A program made the position numbers and the translations under genes. Below are positions 24,137 through 36,276 of a stretch of DNA of 64,000 bases, in pieces. The notes below the pieces were generated by a model. That model did no database searches, was not told the origin of the DNA, and saw nothing but the letters and a program-made list of their open reading frames with translations. Source of the DNA: Sclerodactyla briareus (lineage: Eukaryota > Echinodermata > Holothuroidea > Dendrochirotida > Sclerodactylidae); assembly GCA_026419785.1 (NCBI GenBank), contig JAODTK010005065.1, forward strand, positions 62,001-126,000, in the 5' to 3' direction. Within the stretch, counting starts at the first letter, position 1, and each line of letters begins with the position of its first letter.

Positions 24137-24463
24137 CTCCTCCCTCGCCAAAGACACCTCGGAAGGTTTTTCAACGGTCCCTACCGCTGACGTCTGGATT
24201 GTTAAACAGCTCCGAGATACAATCGTACCTGTTCACGATGTAGACTTTCTTTCCCCCATGCTCAAGAGATAAATATTACCGTATTCTTCGCTCCAGTCGG
24301 TCAACATTTGGAAGAGATCAGGCGGGGCTCGAGACCTGAGAAGATGCAGATGGCCGATTAGAGGGAGCCCGGGTGGGCCCTCCCCCGCGGAACTCGTTTT
24401 CTTCGCGAGCACGCTGCTTCTCCTTTGTTGCCATGATGACTGCGGATACATGTGTGGATACAT
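24137..24463 (-). pseudogene. Cytochrome P450 N-terminal exon (CYP2-like), apparently broken
   Basis: The minus strand encodes the start of a microsomal P450, a haem monooxygenase anchored in the ER. It shows the proline hinge and first strand, GPPGLPLIGHLHLL, then PPDLFQMLTDWSEEYGNIYL, then VYIVNRYDCISELFNNPDVS and a short KTFRGVFGEGG end. It stops at a good donor (GGAG then GTACGT, donor at 24131-24136). Two defects are visible: a one-base frame change in the run after LLSMG (about 24252-24258) and an in-frame TGA after SGRDR (about 24173-24175). The expected hydrophobic N-terminal anchor is not in frame with the open ATG at 24463, so it may lie in an upstream exon or a shifted frame. No later exon was found in the window, so this is an orphan fragment or the gene has very long introns. 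Confidence 0.82.
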
Positions 24464-24503
24464 GTCGATAAATGGCGCATATGATCGATAATACTTCAGT
24501 CAC

Positions 24504-27245
24504 GGTCTGCGCTTCCTGGAAAGAGTCTGTTGTTGATATAAGTTAAACTTTTTCCTCTTGAATATTCGGTATCTGAAATTCCAACAAAGGTTGTGATTGC
24601 TTGTTTCACGGAATAATGTAATTTGTGCATTGCTACTCCGAACAGGGGAATCTCAGTGGTGAAAAAAAAGGAATGCATTCCCCCAAAATTACTTCCGTGT
24701 TAAAAATAGGTGGGTTGAGGTCGAGCGCCACCCTTTGAACCATGATGATATATTGGCATGCAGTGTTGTAGTGTTATAGCGTTTTTAAATCCCATACCTC
24801 ATATCAAATTGATTCAAATGTTCAAATTACTGTAGGACCACATTGGAAATAAGAATATAATACTAGGCAGTTATTTATTAAATTGCAGTTTTGTGTTGTA
24901 TGATATCTTAGTGCCGAACAAATTCAATCAAAATCCCTCAATCAATCACATGGCCTTATGTGATACCAGCCACTGACAGTGAAGCAGAACACTCGTTATT
25001 TGCTGATAGGTAGGTGTAATTAATGCCAATTATAAAAGAGACATTTTTTGTGTTGCGATCCTGTGCCTAACCTTCTATGAGTGGGATCCATATGGAAGAC
25101 AACGACGCTATGAGGATACATGCAGACTTCTCCCTAAAACACACCAATCTGCCAAGTGAGAAAGCTAAACACTCTTCTAAAAATCTGCGAAATACCTAGT
25201 AGGGTTATATCACCTTAATGTTAACTTGTTCATATTGTTATGAATACTAATCAAACCAATTCTGAACCCCCCCCCCCCTTCTCGAATCTCGCGAAACGAG
25301 ATATAAGAAGAATGAAGAACCCCAATTAAATGCATGTCCTCCACAATGATTATCCGAGCGAAAATCGTAATAATCATTATGAGGTAGATCATACAAGCCC
25401 TATTGGCTGGTAGCAGCACTCATGACCCGAACCTGAACTCTGGATTGGTCGTATATAATAATACTCTAATACATGTGTGCGCCTACACTCCCGACCAATG
25501 AAGGACGAACTTCAAAAGTATGATCATACGACTGAACTTGTGGTCATGGGGCCCCCAAGATGACCAAAAAGATGAGGACCGCGCGCAGTGGGTTAATTGG
25601 GAAATCAGTAAGGAGCGAGAACACACTCGGGTCTACTGCCCTGGATAGATTTGAGCCACAAGTTGTAGCCCATACCCAAGACACATCAGATAAGAATAGA
25701 ATGAATCAGGTTTGGAGGGATCGGGAACAAATTGCAACGAGGAAAGGGGCAGAGAGATGCTTCCTCAGCAGGTGCTGATGGACACGGCTAAGAATAGAAG
25801 AGATGCCACGGTTTTTGCAGGAGAGGAGAATGAACAGCGGCTGCGCATTTGCCGTATCGCAGACTGCGGTAAATCTTGCTATAAATTGATAGATATTTCA
25901 TTGAGGTAGCCAAACTAGGAAGGATCATTACCAGTACCAAGTACCAAAAGGGGTGGGTGGGGAGATATAGGGCAAGAGAGAAAGCATCTTTGGGAATACA
26001 ACGTGACCACGGATTCACTAGGAGTGGCTCCGGGCGCGACCCGGCATAGGAAACAGCTCGAGATTATACACCTTTGATCTTCCAATTTTTTCTCCATTTT
26101 TTCTCTCGAGTGCGCACATGTGACTGCAGTGCACGCATTCACCTGCTTATTCTTGTCACGTGAAACCAACCCTGTCCTTGCTACAGTATTCGTGTTTCAC
26201 ACCAGCTAGCAGAAAGACCCAGGGACGTAGGTTACCAAGACCAGGAATATTCCGCAGTCGGAATGAAACCGATAGCAGTATAAGTACACCCAAACCCAAA
26301 CTGAGGATCGGTTCCATTCGCTGTCAGATTGTCTCCAGCACTAAACCACGCTCAATTGGTAAGTTTCGTGGGGTTGTGGGAAGGGTATTACTATAGCAAT
26401 GGTGTACTGAAGCGCGGCTTCTTTTTAGAGCACAAGACACAATTTTAGAGTGCTCTATACGTGGTCAACAGTCATGATTTGAATTTGTCCATAGTCCAGG
26501 ATATCATAGAAATAAAGATATAGCCTAGAGACATAGTGAGGAAGGTGAGTTTTATTGGTTAATACCGTGAAGTCAATCATATAACTGTCACAATTTAAAT
26601 ACTGCAGTTATTATTTTGAACTGACGTCCTATTATTTGGTGAACCTACGAATTTATTTAAAAGTAGCATATTTTTTTTCAAATTGAAACAGTGACGTAAC
26701 AATACATGGATGGAACCGTAGGCTACATAGGTCTTAAGTCAATGTTACTAAACGTTTGACTTTTTATTTAGATAAGAAGATGACGTAACGTTTCCTTTCC
26801 AAAGTGGTTCACGATTTTCGCGGGGTGAATGAGGTGGTAATCATACGACCCCCAAAACGAGCAGGAAAATACTGATGTCTCCCTTGTGTATGTCACGAAT
26901 TGCTACAATGCGATCTTGTTTCCAAGAGGAACAATATTTCTTTTCACATCCATCTTTCTTTGTTCTGTTCAGGAAATCGATTTGAAGTGTCAGCTAATCT
27001 GGTCAATTTCCATTCCATTCTCCGATATTTCTTAATAGTAACGTTTTTCACGCACAGTCTTTAACAACTCTGCTTAGTCGCAGGTTTCAAGAGTTGGCTT
27101 ACTGGAACTGGGCTTCAATCCAGTTGTCGTAAGGAATCTCAGAAATTTACCTCTACCGATGTGAGAGGCGTTAGATTAGATGTCAAGATGATGTTAACTC
27201 TAATTAACTACTTCTTTCTGTTGTTTTCCCCCTTCATGTTCATAG
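24504..27245. other. Unrecognised intergenic stretch
   Basis: No domain, LINE landmark or tandem repeat was seen in about 2.7 kb. A 12-base C run lies at 25267-25278. The last 200 bases probably contain a 5'-untranslated intron of the following gene, because a pyrimidine-rich tract ending in TTCATAG sits directly before its ATG. Confidence 0.4.
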
Positions 27246-27248
27246 ATC

Positions 27249-27318
27249 ATGGCTTTCTCTCGGATTGCGTTCGTGTTGTTCCTATTGGGCATGTCCAACC
27301 GGCTTTGCTCGGCACAAG
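27249..27318 (+). CDS. Signal-peptide exon of a PAN/apple-domain gene
   Basis: ATG at 27249 opens MAFSRIAFVLFLLGMSNRLC followed by SAQ. This is a textbook secretory signal peptide: short basic start, hydrophobic core, then a small-residue cleavage site. The exon ends at CACAAG with a GTAATA donor at 27319, leaving phase 1. A pyrimidine-rich tract ending in TTCATAG lies three bases before the ATG, so transcription probably starts upstream of a 5'-untranslated intron. The clear exons that follow also start in phase 1 on the plus strand and encode cysteine-rich apple-like modules, so I take this as the first coding exon of that secreted protein. Confidence 0.8.
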
Positions 27319-27954
27319 GTAATATTGTCTCCTCCAAGGTCAACTTTCCCTATTCCTTCCATTATTGGCAAGGGCTATTGTTCGAAGTTTTTTCTTTCAT
27401 GTGAGGCAAGAATGAACAGGAGTCGAGAGAACTGGCATACTCTACATCGCTTCATCGCTCGATTGTGACATAACTAGCCTGATTGCAAATGCCTACCTGT
27501 ACTGACCTATCGAGGAGTAGGCCCATAGGCGTCCTCACATGAGTATGATTCAGACTAGTGGACAGTCCAAGCAACGTCCTAATACTACTGCAGGATAAAT
27601 GTTTTATAATTTATTTCATTGTCATAGTCCACGTGAACATTTTAACATCCGCGTAACATGAAAATTTAGATGGCATAATTATGTTTCGTATGATAACCGC
27701 AAAATTCCGTTACGAGTACCCACACTCGGCTCGCCACTACCGCTATGTACGAAGTGCATTTACATTTTGGTTGATGTCAGCCTGCGTGGGCGGTAATTTT
27801 TCTATCCAATTCTTTCTCAAATTTCCTAAAATGACCGGTATAGAACCTTTTGAATGAGTGCATGTTCATGAAAACCGCGTGACCCTCCGTCACCTTGATC
27901 AATCATAATACTTTGCACGTACTTCAACCTCACCACACCTCACCTATCCCAGAG

Positions 27955-28385
27955 TCTAGTAGGACGTAGAGGCGCCGCAGATTACCTCGCAATCACCTCC
28001 CTCCGCGTCTTTCCCAGGGCACCATACTGGCCGAGACCCGTCCATTCTGAAATGTTGTTCCCCATCGTTTTCTCTGTCCTGCCTCTTCTTCTTCCTCCCG
28101 GCAACCGTGGCCAGCAGGGTCGTCTTGGCTAGTCCTGATGATCTTGAGGCATGGCCGTACTACACCACTTCATTTTACTTTCCTCCTCGGTGGTGAGAAG
28201 GTCATCGTATGGGCCGATGGCCTGTCTGATTCTCTTTTCCGCTTCTTGGTTGTAGATAACTTACCGGTAGGAATAGGTTCTTCTGAAAAAGCTCATTCCG
28301 TGGCCCGTGAATTTTTCTTTCGATGTCGGCTGCCAGGTCCATGACTCAGAGGCATACAGGAATATGGAGTGACAGTGAGCGCAAT
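27955..28385 (-). mobile_element. LINE C-terminal remnant (RTE-like), antisense in the PAN gene
   Basis: The minus strand reads, with frame breaks, RPSAHTMTF-type sequence (usual AIGPYEDLLTTVKRRKLKWYGHV). It continues with a Gly/Arg-rich patch like GGRRRGRQRKRWEDNI and DGSRPVW, and ends CEVICGASTS (usual SVVPQRPxR). This is the well-known tail of RTE/Jockey-type endonuclease-polymerases. It lies inside the first intron and is 5'-truncated and broken. Confidence 0.7.
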
Positions 28386-28431
28386 CAGTCGGATTTTTAA
28401 CCCTAATTCAATGGTATTCTTCGTTCATCAG

Positions 28432-28684
28432 ATGGAGTCTGGTCAGTAGTTGCCCAGGCCTGCATTCGTAATAACACCATTGGGTCGGTAACGTGGCCTC
28501 CTTCGCGGCTTGGTCAGAGAGCTGGAGGGCACAGTCGGCCTTCACCTGTCTCTCGGTCGATTACAAAGACGGTAGATGCCAACAGTCGCCTATAAACCGA
28601 TTCATTAATCAGCCAGACCCCGCAGCGACTACGCGCCCTGTTACAATGATCAGCCATGGCTATGGGCGGAACGCCTGGATATCG
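28432..28684 (+). CDS. PAN/apple-like domain exon 2
   Basis: The exon starts after TTCATCAG and ends at GATATCG before GTGAGT. Reading from phase 1, it gives DGVWSVVAQACIRNNTIGSV, then FTCLSVDYKDGRCQQSPINR, then SDYAPCYNDQPWLWAERLDI. This matches the other modules of the gene: ACIR start, CxSVDYxxGRC core, YxxPCY and AER end. Two single-base frame changes are needed (near 28489 and 28622). The length of 253 is one base over a multiple of three, which fits one net error. Apple/PAN modules are disulfide-bonded extracellular folds that bind proteins or sugars. The ligand here is unknown. Confidence 0.7.
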
Positions 28685-29024
28685 GTGAGTGCCATTCTTC
28701 CATTGGTAATTTCGCGATCGGCTAAATGAAACGTTGAAAAAGATGGACAAAATAGTTTCTCATGAGAGTATGAGCCTATACAGGTCTATGTATATGGTCT
28801 TTTTGGTCGAGTTTGAATTCAGTTGGGTTTATAACATCTGTGTATGGAAATGTTTGGGCTAGGCCTATTATTACTTATATATACGGAAACAACTGCTGTT
28901 GATTTAAAAACCTATTCACTAATATCGGCTTTCCAGCCAAGGTTAAGCCTTCGCCTCCTACCAGACCGGTAGGCGCGTGTCAGGTGAGGCGTTGACAGCC
29001 CCTAGGTTCGCGCTCTTTGGGTAA

Positions 29025-29155
29025 AGAAAAAGAGGAGAAGAGGTGGAGGAGGGCAGGAGAACTTGGGAAGAGATAAGAACGAAGAGGGGGAAGGGAAGAA
29101 GGAAGAACGAGAGGGAAGAAACCCCGAAGGAAAAGGAGAAGAGGATCAACACTGG
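29025..29155. repeat. Purine-rich tract
   Basis: About 130 bases are nearly all A and G on the plus strand, with an open frame rich in E, K, G and R. It sits in an intron of the PAN gene. Strand asymmetry rather than coding explains the frame. Confidence 0.7.
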
Positions 29156-31197
29156 GACAAAGAAAGCTCATTATGTTGGCCTATTGGCAACCGCCGGGAT
29201 CCTTATTCTGCTCTTCGGCTAACCTGGACGTCTCCGGTGAATAGTCCCTCAGCAGACCCGCTGTTCCCACACTGGCTCCATGGGACCTCGGGAGGTCTGT
29301 TCCGAGTTGTAATCCTTATTATTCCCAATAATAATAGACTGACGTATTGATTTGCGGGTGCCTCGATGCCTCTTTATTTCGTCTGGGGTGTGTGGCCTAC
29401 AGTCAGACTGGTATAGTCTTTGCTACCATCGGTAGGTACGGCTCGCGTTTACTAAACGAGAAAACGCAAGAATACGTCAATAACAATCTGAGGATATACG
29501 GGCATTGGTAATCTCTGGCTTGCCGTGTCATTAAGTGATTATAAACTTTTTTTCTTCGCTCACACGCTGCCCTGCCATTTTATCGTGGCGTTCTAAATGG
29601 AGTCAAACGAAGATTTGATATATGGACGGGTGACAATCCTCTACGAGATTCTGGTGGGAAGAATCATTGGACAATGCTTGGTTCTCAGAGAAAAAGTTCC
29701 ATCGAGTTTATTGTTTTTCACAGGCCTCAAGAATGTATAATTGTCCGGTGTGGAGTGGTTACGTATAGTGATTAATTGAACGTTTTAAAATACATTGGCC
29801 TTCACGTGGATTGCAGTAGCCAACAATAGCCTATTTTGAACATTGACAAAAAAATTACTTTTCGCGTGGCCTAACAGTGGAAGGATCATGTATATCTGTT
29901 TTCGGGTTACGGATGGGGTGGGGAGAGACCGCGTCATAGACCTTCTCTGGCAAATTATCAGTTGCCGTGGTGCACTGTGGGATAGTTTGGGTGCATGCTG
30001 GGATACTTCACAGCAGGGGCAGTTTTGTGTTAGCTTGTATTGGTAAAACTTGTAAATTTCAAAAAAAAATTCTCTTTTTGCATTCCTGTGCTATTTCTCA
30101 AAATTCAGTATGTTGTCCCCCGGTAATGTTCACATCTTTATCGCGAAAATTTCGGCTAAAATGTGCTATCAATCGCAAGAAAAATCAATTTTATCCGTGG
30201 AATTTTCCTATCGGGGCTTCCATAGATTGCATATTTCGCCCCCTGAGCTAGACGACAATCATTTGGCGAGAGGCTATTTGCGGAATGCTAATCAGATGTA
30301 TTATTTATAGAACGATAGGATAAAGCAGGAGGTTCTCAGGGACGACACTCCCATTTTCGTGTATTAGAATAATTTTTCATGCACTGTATCACAAATCTCC
30401 GTGTTGGGGTCTTGCGGAGGGAATGTGAGAGAGAAGAATTCCCCAACTAGACCTACCCAAATTGCATATCAATGAAAGACAAGTCCAGCCAAAAATTATT
30501 CAAATGTCATATGTTGTGCATTGAAAATCATGTCAATCACTTTGTTTCATGGTCTTGCATGTTCAGTTATAAAGTCTACGAATTTTTGAAGAGTATTAAC
30601 ACTGCTAAGTTGCAATTTTGCCAATTGGCAACATTTGATGACGTCCATATCTACCAATTTAAAAAGCAGAAGAAAGAATGGCTTAACTTTCCTTATAATC
30701 GGTAGATATGACGTCATCAGTGATCAATCTCCGCCACGTATAACTATCTTGCGCAAGGTTTATTGCTTCCTCCAACTGTTATTGTTGATGTCCCTGAATT
30801 GCATTTTGATTTTCCGAGCAGGTAGTCACGCGGCTCCACATTGCTTAGTAAGTATGTCTCAATGCTTCTCTCAGAGAGATCTCCGCTGGAGCTTCTTCTT
30901 GGAGTCTTGCAACGTGACTGAAAAATTTCAATCTCCTATGTGTTACTACGGATGACCAAGGGAATTTGGTTGGTCACATTACAGAGTCGTGTCGGTTGGT
31001 ATCCAATTTTTATTGGGCCATCTGGTGTTGAGAACATTGCGGAGTATATTCTTCTTTGAAAAGTGTCAATTTTTGGATCAAGAATTGCTGGATATTGAAA
31101 CAAAAAAGTGTTAGCCTAACTTTCAGATGGAATTCAACCACAGCACATATCGCGCCGTATAATGAATGACATGGCGTATTGTTTCCCATACCATCAG

Positions 31198-31459
31198 ATT
31201 ATGCGTTGAGTGACGTAGTACTGGGGTGTATGGTTTTCCAACAACGATAGGGATCTCACTAATATCGCTACTGTCGAGGACTGCCAACAGAGATGTATCA
31301 ACGAGAACAGTTTCGTCGTCTGTCTCTCAATCGACTATCACGAAGGTGACAATCGATGTCACCTGAGTCGGTTCAACTCTGACAGTATACGCCCGACCAG
31401 CTACTACACCCAGCCCTGCTACGTCGCCAACTGGAAATACTCTGAGAGGCGTGATAAAA
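31198..31459 (+). CDS. PAN/apple-like domain exon 3
   Basis: The exon follows a pyrimidine tract ending in ACCATCAG and ends at GATAAAA before GTGAGT, again in phase 1. The clear part reads DLTNIATVEDCQQRCINENS, VVCLSIDYHEGDNRCHLSRF and TQPCYVANWKYSERRDK. This holds the six-cysteine apple pattern: C at the start, CxxxC, CLSIDY, RC, PCY. One extra base near 31230 breaks the frame between the first cysteine (LGCM) and the rest. It is closely related to the first module of the last exon (CLSIDYHQ, RCHLSRFNRD), so the two probably arose by exon duplication. Symmetrical phase-1 borders would allow such copying without frame loss. Confidence 0.8.
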
Positions 31460-31555
31460 GTGAGTATATATAAAGCCGGTATTAGCCCCGGAAGTACCTC
31501 TTTGAGAAAATGTTGTTCTGTGATGACGCAATACTCCTGTTTTTTTTATTTTTAG

Positions 31556-31736
31556 ATAGTGAGTGAACTACGTATGAGAAATGCAATATATGACGATCCG
31601 GGAGGAATTTCCTACCAATGTAATAGTTTAAGCTGCGCGACAATCTGTGGCGGCGCTACGCGGGCATGGACAGTCGACTGCAGGATTCCCTCGCTCTTGA
31701 ACGGTTGGATATGTCAGGCTACCCGACTATTTACAG
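31556..31736 (+). CDS. Possible decayed PAN-like exon 4
   Basis: After TTTTTATTTTTAG the sequence gives SLSCATICGGATRAWTVDCR, which loosely fits the second-half pattern CxxxC...xSVDYR of the other modules. The end is uncertain; TTTACAG before GTTCCG is one donor candidate. The phase does not match its neighbours cleanly and a stop falls near the start in phase 1. It may be a skipped, decayed or spurious exon. Confidence 0.35.
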
Positions 31737-32440
31737 GTTCCGATTGGTCTCGAAACAATCGCCAGACCTTTTCCGACTCCCTAGCAAATTATCGAGTGAT
31801 TGCCTAATCCGATTCGATCTAAACTGACCTGAATTCACCTGAAAAGCTATTCGAAAAGTGATGTCCTTACCTGTATTGTAGGAGTTGTCCTACACTTATA
31901 TATCTACACGCGAGTTCAGTGTGTTCCTTCGTGCGGCCATTAAATGCAGGTCACACTGAAACGTTTTTCATTGTTTCCTGCTCACGATCTGTTTCAATAT
32001 CCGGTTGACCAAGGGGAATGGGGGGGGGGGTAATAAGTGTCATGATATTAAGACTGTACAAATCGGAAGTGTTTGAACCAAACTACATTATTAAGCGACG
32101 TCATATCGAAAAACGATACGAAACGTATCCTGAATCGTTTAGCTTGACGATAACAGAAAATACTATGGAATTATCGAAACGTAGGGAAGGGCTATTCACA
32201 TCGAGATGGTTCGACAATATAGACAATCAGTCATACAAAAGCCGGATTGTATAAGATCTGGAGCTTCGTTGCGAATCATCAAACTGGAAAAAGCGTATCG
32301 TAGGACGGAACGATATAGTCAGATAGTTGCTATCTGCCCCATCTGAGTGCTGAATAATTTGAAGGCTTGGTTAATTACGAACATATAAGTGCCAAAAGAG
32401 GACAAAAATCATCTAAATGAAATGGAATGAGCAACGTGTA

Positions 32441-32856
32441 CCAATGCCGCATTCATGCCGCAGCACGGCCAATTTCATTTTATAGAATATCTTCTTCATA
32501 AACGAATTAACCGAACGCCCCAGGCTCATACATGAGTTGCTGGGTAGCTCACTTATGGCCGTTTTACCTCCCCATAGGTTTAACCTCTTCTAAGGAGTCA
32601 GCTTCTCTCACAAACCTGCGATATTTACATTCATTCCGCCCACCCGCATTCACATCTTGGAATCCTATCCTTAAGGTGGGATTTCTATAGGTACGGATGC
32701 GGGGTGCGGCATGGAAGTGAAAACCGATTTTATGTTGATTTCAGAGGCGTATATCATAGAAATGCAGCAGCTCATGTATACAGACAGTGGTTGTTTTTTA
32801 GAGGATGGTATTCTATAAATTCCGGATGCGGTGATGCGGCATCAACGCCGCATTGG
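32441..32856. mobile_element. TA-flanked MITE with about 48-bp imperfect terminal inverted repeats
   Basis: The left end CCAATGCCGCATTCATGCCG (32441) and the right end are imperfect reverse complements over about 48 bases; read inward, the right end is CCAATGCGGCGTTGATGCCG. Both ends include TTTATAGAATA. TA flanks both sides (32439-32440 and 32857-32858), as for Tc1/mariner-type insertions. There is no transposase, so it is a non-autonomous element of about 416 bp. An additional degenerate copy of the end sequence lies inside, at about 32679-32712. It sits in the last intron of the PAN gene. Confidence 0.8.
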
Positions 32857-33274
32857 TACAAATGGTAATTCCTTCCAAGCAATGCTCGTTCTGCCTTATT
32901 GGAACATCTTCAACTCAAACGCAAATCGGATACAACATATAAAAGCACTAGCTTTGACATATTCGAGAGTGCTGACTAGGTTTCATCCGCCTTACGCAAA
33001 CCGGTTAAGACAGTTTGTTATATTGGTTAACACTGAATATTCAATAAATATTCTGATTTATGAAATTCTGATTGGGTGAACTCTTAAATGAAGCGGGTAA
33101 AGAAGAAACATTACTCCACTGGTATTAAGCCACGGACCTAGAGGGTGTACATTTTGGGCTTGTTTATATGAGAGTATTTCACGAGTCGATGTTCTTCTGA
33201 ATGGCTTGTTTTCCTCACCACTCATCACTGAGCATATCATATACGTTATATTTGTTCCGCCCCCCTCCTGTTAG

Positions 33275-33792
33275 AGTACTACTGGGGGGACACTGTCTCG
33301 GGGTGCATCAGGGGCCACAACGACTTCGATGGGACGCGTTCCACTCTCGCTGGGTGTCAGAAGCGCTGCGTCGACGAGACCAGCTACACCTGTCTCTCCA
33401 TCGACTACCACCAGTCTTCCAGGCGGTGCCACCTGAGCCGGTTCAACCGCGATACCTGAGCCCCACCACCGACTTCACCCAGCCTGTTTCCCCTACCTCT
33501 CGCGGTTGGAGCTACGCCGAACGGGTCGACGTCGGCGAGTGGACCCCCCGTGGTTTCCGCGTGCATCCGTGGCAACAACATCCGTTCCAGTGTGGCCGTC
33601 CCGGACTTCGCGTCCTGCCTGCTGATCTGTAGCCAGGACGATAGATGCTGCTCTGTCGATTACCGGAACGGCCGCTGTAACCTCAGCGGGAAGACCCGGG
33701 GCTCTGTCCAGCCAGCGTCCGACTACACCGAGCCCTGCTACATAGCGGGTTACCAGTACGCTGAGCGAGCCGATAAGTTCTGCGGGTACTAG
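33275..33792 (+). CDS. PAN/apple-like last exon with two modules and stop
   Basis: The acceptor is CCCCCTCCTGTTAG, continuing phase 1 from exon 3 as K-YYWGDTVSGCIRGHND. Module one: TLAGCQKRCVDETSYTCLSI, then RRCHLSRFNRDT and a shifted TDFTQP...WSYAERVD end. Module two: VVSACIRGNNIRSSVAVPDF, ASCLLICSQDDRCCSVDYRN, GRCNLSG and SDYTEPCYIAGYQYAERADK, ending FCGY and TAG at 33790. The protein is thus a secreted chain of at least four apple-like modules with no membrane anchor seen. Two compensating one-base frame changes occur near 33450 and in the C run near 33546, so the exon is net in frame. This suggests sequencing errors rather than decay. Confidence 0.82.
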
Positions 33793-34639
33793 TCCACGGG
33801 CATATTTTCTTCTCGGTTTTTCATTCGGGGGAGGGGGTAGAATGGTAATTGTCAGATGTAATCACATGAAGTTTGGTAGCAAACTCGGGATTTCGCAACT
33901 CAACCAACATAATTCGTTCTTGGCCACTTCTCAGTGGCTGCCAATCTGTCTGTTTGTTCGTTTGCCCATGTTTATTTGTTTGTATTGGTTTTAAACGCAA
34001 TATCCCCTCATAAAAATAACTTTGTGATGGTATCAGTCGGAAATGTTTGTTTTCGCTTGGAAGTAATGGGGGCCATGAAATCAATGGGGATACTCTAATT
34101 TCGCTTTTTCGTTATGTGACATCATATTGGTAATTGGTCAAATGACTTTAATTCACTTCAAGCAATCCTGAAACGGTTTAGTCTTCCACGCCATCAGTCA
34201 GCTCGATCCTCTAGTCCCCACACTAACACATCATGCAAGACACGCAGGTGGGCTTTAATAACTTCACCCCGTAAAGGATATAGACCCGGACTAGGATCGA
34301 AGATCTAGGTTAGGAGTATAACACTAACTCATGGAAGCACATGCCTGGAGGCACCTAGCCGCGTCAACCCGCCGCTCCCAATCGCCCGGCGTCCACCGGG
34401 CAGGCGACCAGTCCTGGAACTGGCCCACCCCCCACCCCCCAATTCCCTGAGGTGCCCTCGATGCTGTGCCAAACATGAGCTACGGGGGCGTCCCGGCGGT
34501 CGACCCCGTGAAGTTAATGAGATAAAAAAAATCGAAGAAGAAAGAACAAATTTTGACAAGGATTAGGCAAGAATAGGGCAAAAACAAAATGTAACAATGC
34601 CACGGCCCAGTACTTCCTCACGCGTGCTACCTCTGAAAA
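33793..34639. other. Unrecognised; GC-rich patch
   Basis: Bases 34350-34510 are GC-rich (CCGCCGCTCCC, CGTCCCGGCGG) between the PAN gene and block A copy 2. No gene is recognised. Confidence 0.4.
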
Positions 34640-36000
34640 CTACTAGAAGGATGGTTTTACGCATGGCATTATAATGGGTATGCAAGTTTGTGCAGTCGGA
34701 GCTGGAGGGTTGAGGGCTCGTTTCGGGTGTCTGAGAGTGGGAAAGTTTTCGGGAACGCTATATAGTGTCACATCATCTTCTCCGCAGGAATTACAGATCG
34801 ACAGTTGATCAACTGTTCAATTGGTGTTTCTCCCCTCGAAATATGTACCCCCTATTCCCTCCCGCCCCCTCCTAGCCCTTGGTGGTTGTCCGCCAAATTA
34901 GTGCATTGTAGCTAATGATTAACCTTCAAAATTTTACAACCCCACTTGGAATGACCAGTGCCAAATAAATAAAATACTTCCCCCAACTCCGGTAGTCAGT
35001 GTAAGGACCATGAGGTCTTGTCAATTGCCTGTTTTCCCTTCCTCTCCAGATGGACCCGCGACCCCATGCCCCCTGCTTCCTTTCCCTCCAGATTATAACT
35101 ATAGCCAATAGTAACCCTCCATATTAATATTGAAGTTCCACAACGTAACTGTGCCATTCCCGTAGAGCTCTTGTTTACAACAACAGTCTATACCATCTCA
35201 GAGGCCGTTCATTCTGTCAACACATCTCGCTCCAATTTCCAGCCATTGGTGACCTAAAAATGTGTGAATATATGTTGAGTTTTATTCCCCAACGGATTGC
35301 ATTGTCCAAATTCCTTTGGAGCGGGGGGGGGGGGTGATTTGTCTGTCCACGCATCACGCCCCAGTTTCTGTTGCTATGAAAACTGGTAACCCAGCAAGAA
35401 AGGTGTTTTGAGTTGTTCGGTTGTTTCATTGGTATTACCGTCAGGATGTACCATAATTGCGATTTCCAGAAGCAAGAGGAGAGAGGGTCGTGGGGAGGTT
35501 GGCAGTGTAATGATAGGGATGGAGAAAAAAAATCGGTATTTTATTCAGTTTGACTGATCCTACACCTGCGACATATGCCCCCAGCTACTAAGGCGGTCAC
35601 GATGCGCTTTTCAGTTAAGTGGCAGTAGGCACAGGTCATGGGTGCTGGCAAATCGAGTATTGTGCAAGGAAATTGGTGCCATACTGTTTTTAGGCAGTAA
35701 CCTGAGGTACAGCCCTCCCCCACACGAGTACCGTAATGACTTTTTGATTCGTCATAAAGAGGCGAATCCAGTCATCACAGGAACGACCAGAATAAGGTGA
35801 AAGTAGGTCATCGGATGTATTTCTTCTAGACGAACAAATCTTTCCATTACGTTAATGTATCGTTTTCGAAATATCGATGATAGGAGATTGCCGGACCTTT
35901 TTTTTACCCTATTGACCTTTTCCGATTAATTCGTTTATGCCACAATATTTCTACCACCTAACGAAACCATCTTATCCTAAAATTATATCACACTCTGAGC
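34640..36000. repeat. Duplication block A, part a, copy 2
   Basis: Same order and orientation as 1-1376, with small indels concentrated at short homopolymers. No gene is recognised. The G run at 35323-35334 replaces a shorter mixed G tract in copy 1. Confidence 0.85.
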
Positions 36001-36191
36001 AACGGAAACTGAGTCCAGCTGCCAACGGAATAAGGTTTTGATCTGTGCTGACCTCGAATGACCCCCAACTGACATCAAAAACAATAGGGATCTTCCTCAC
36101 TATACCTGCAACCTACGTGTTCAATTTGAATTTCAGTGCTACTTGTGTTTTTATAGATGTCCTCTGCACGACACGAAGTATCACGAATCGG

Positions 36192-36244
36192 CACACACAC
36201 AACGCGCGCACAACACACATACACACCTACCTACACACACACAT

Positions 36245-36276
<32 letters not shown>

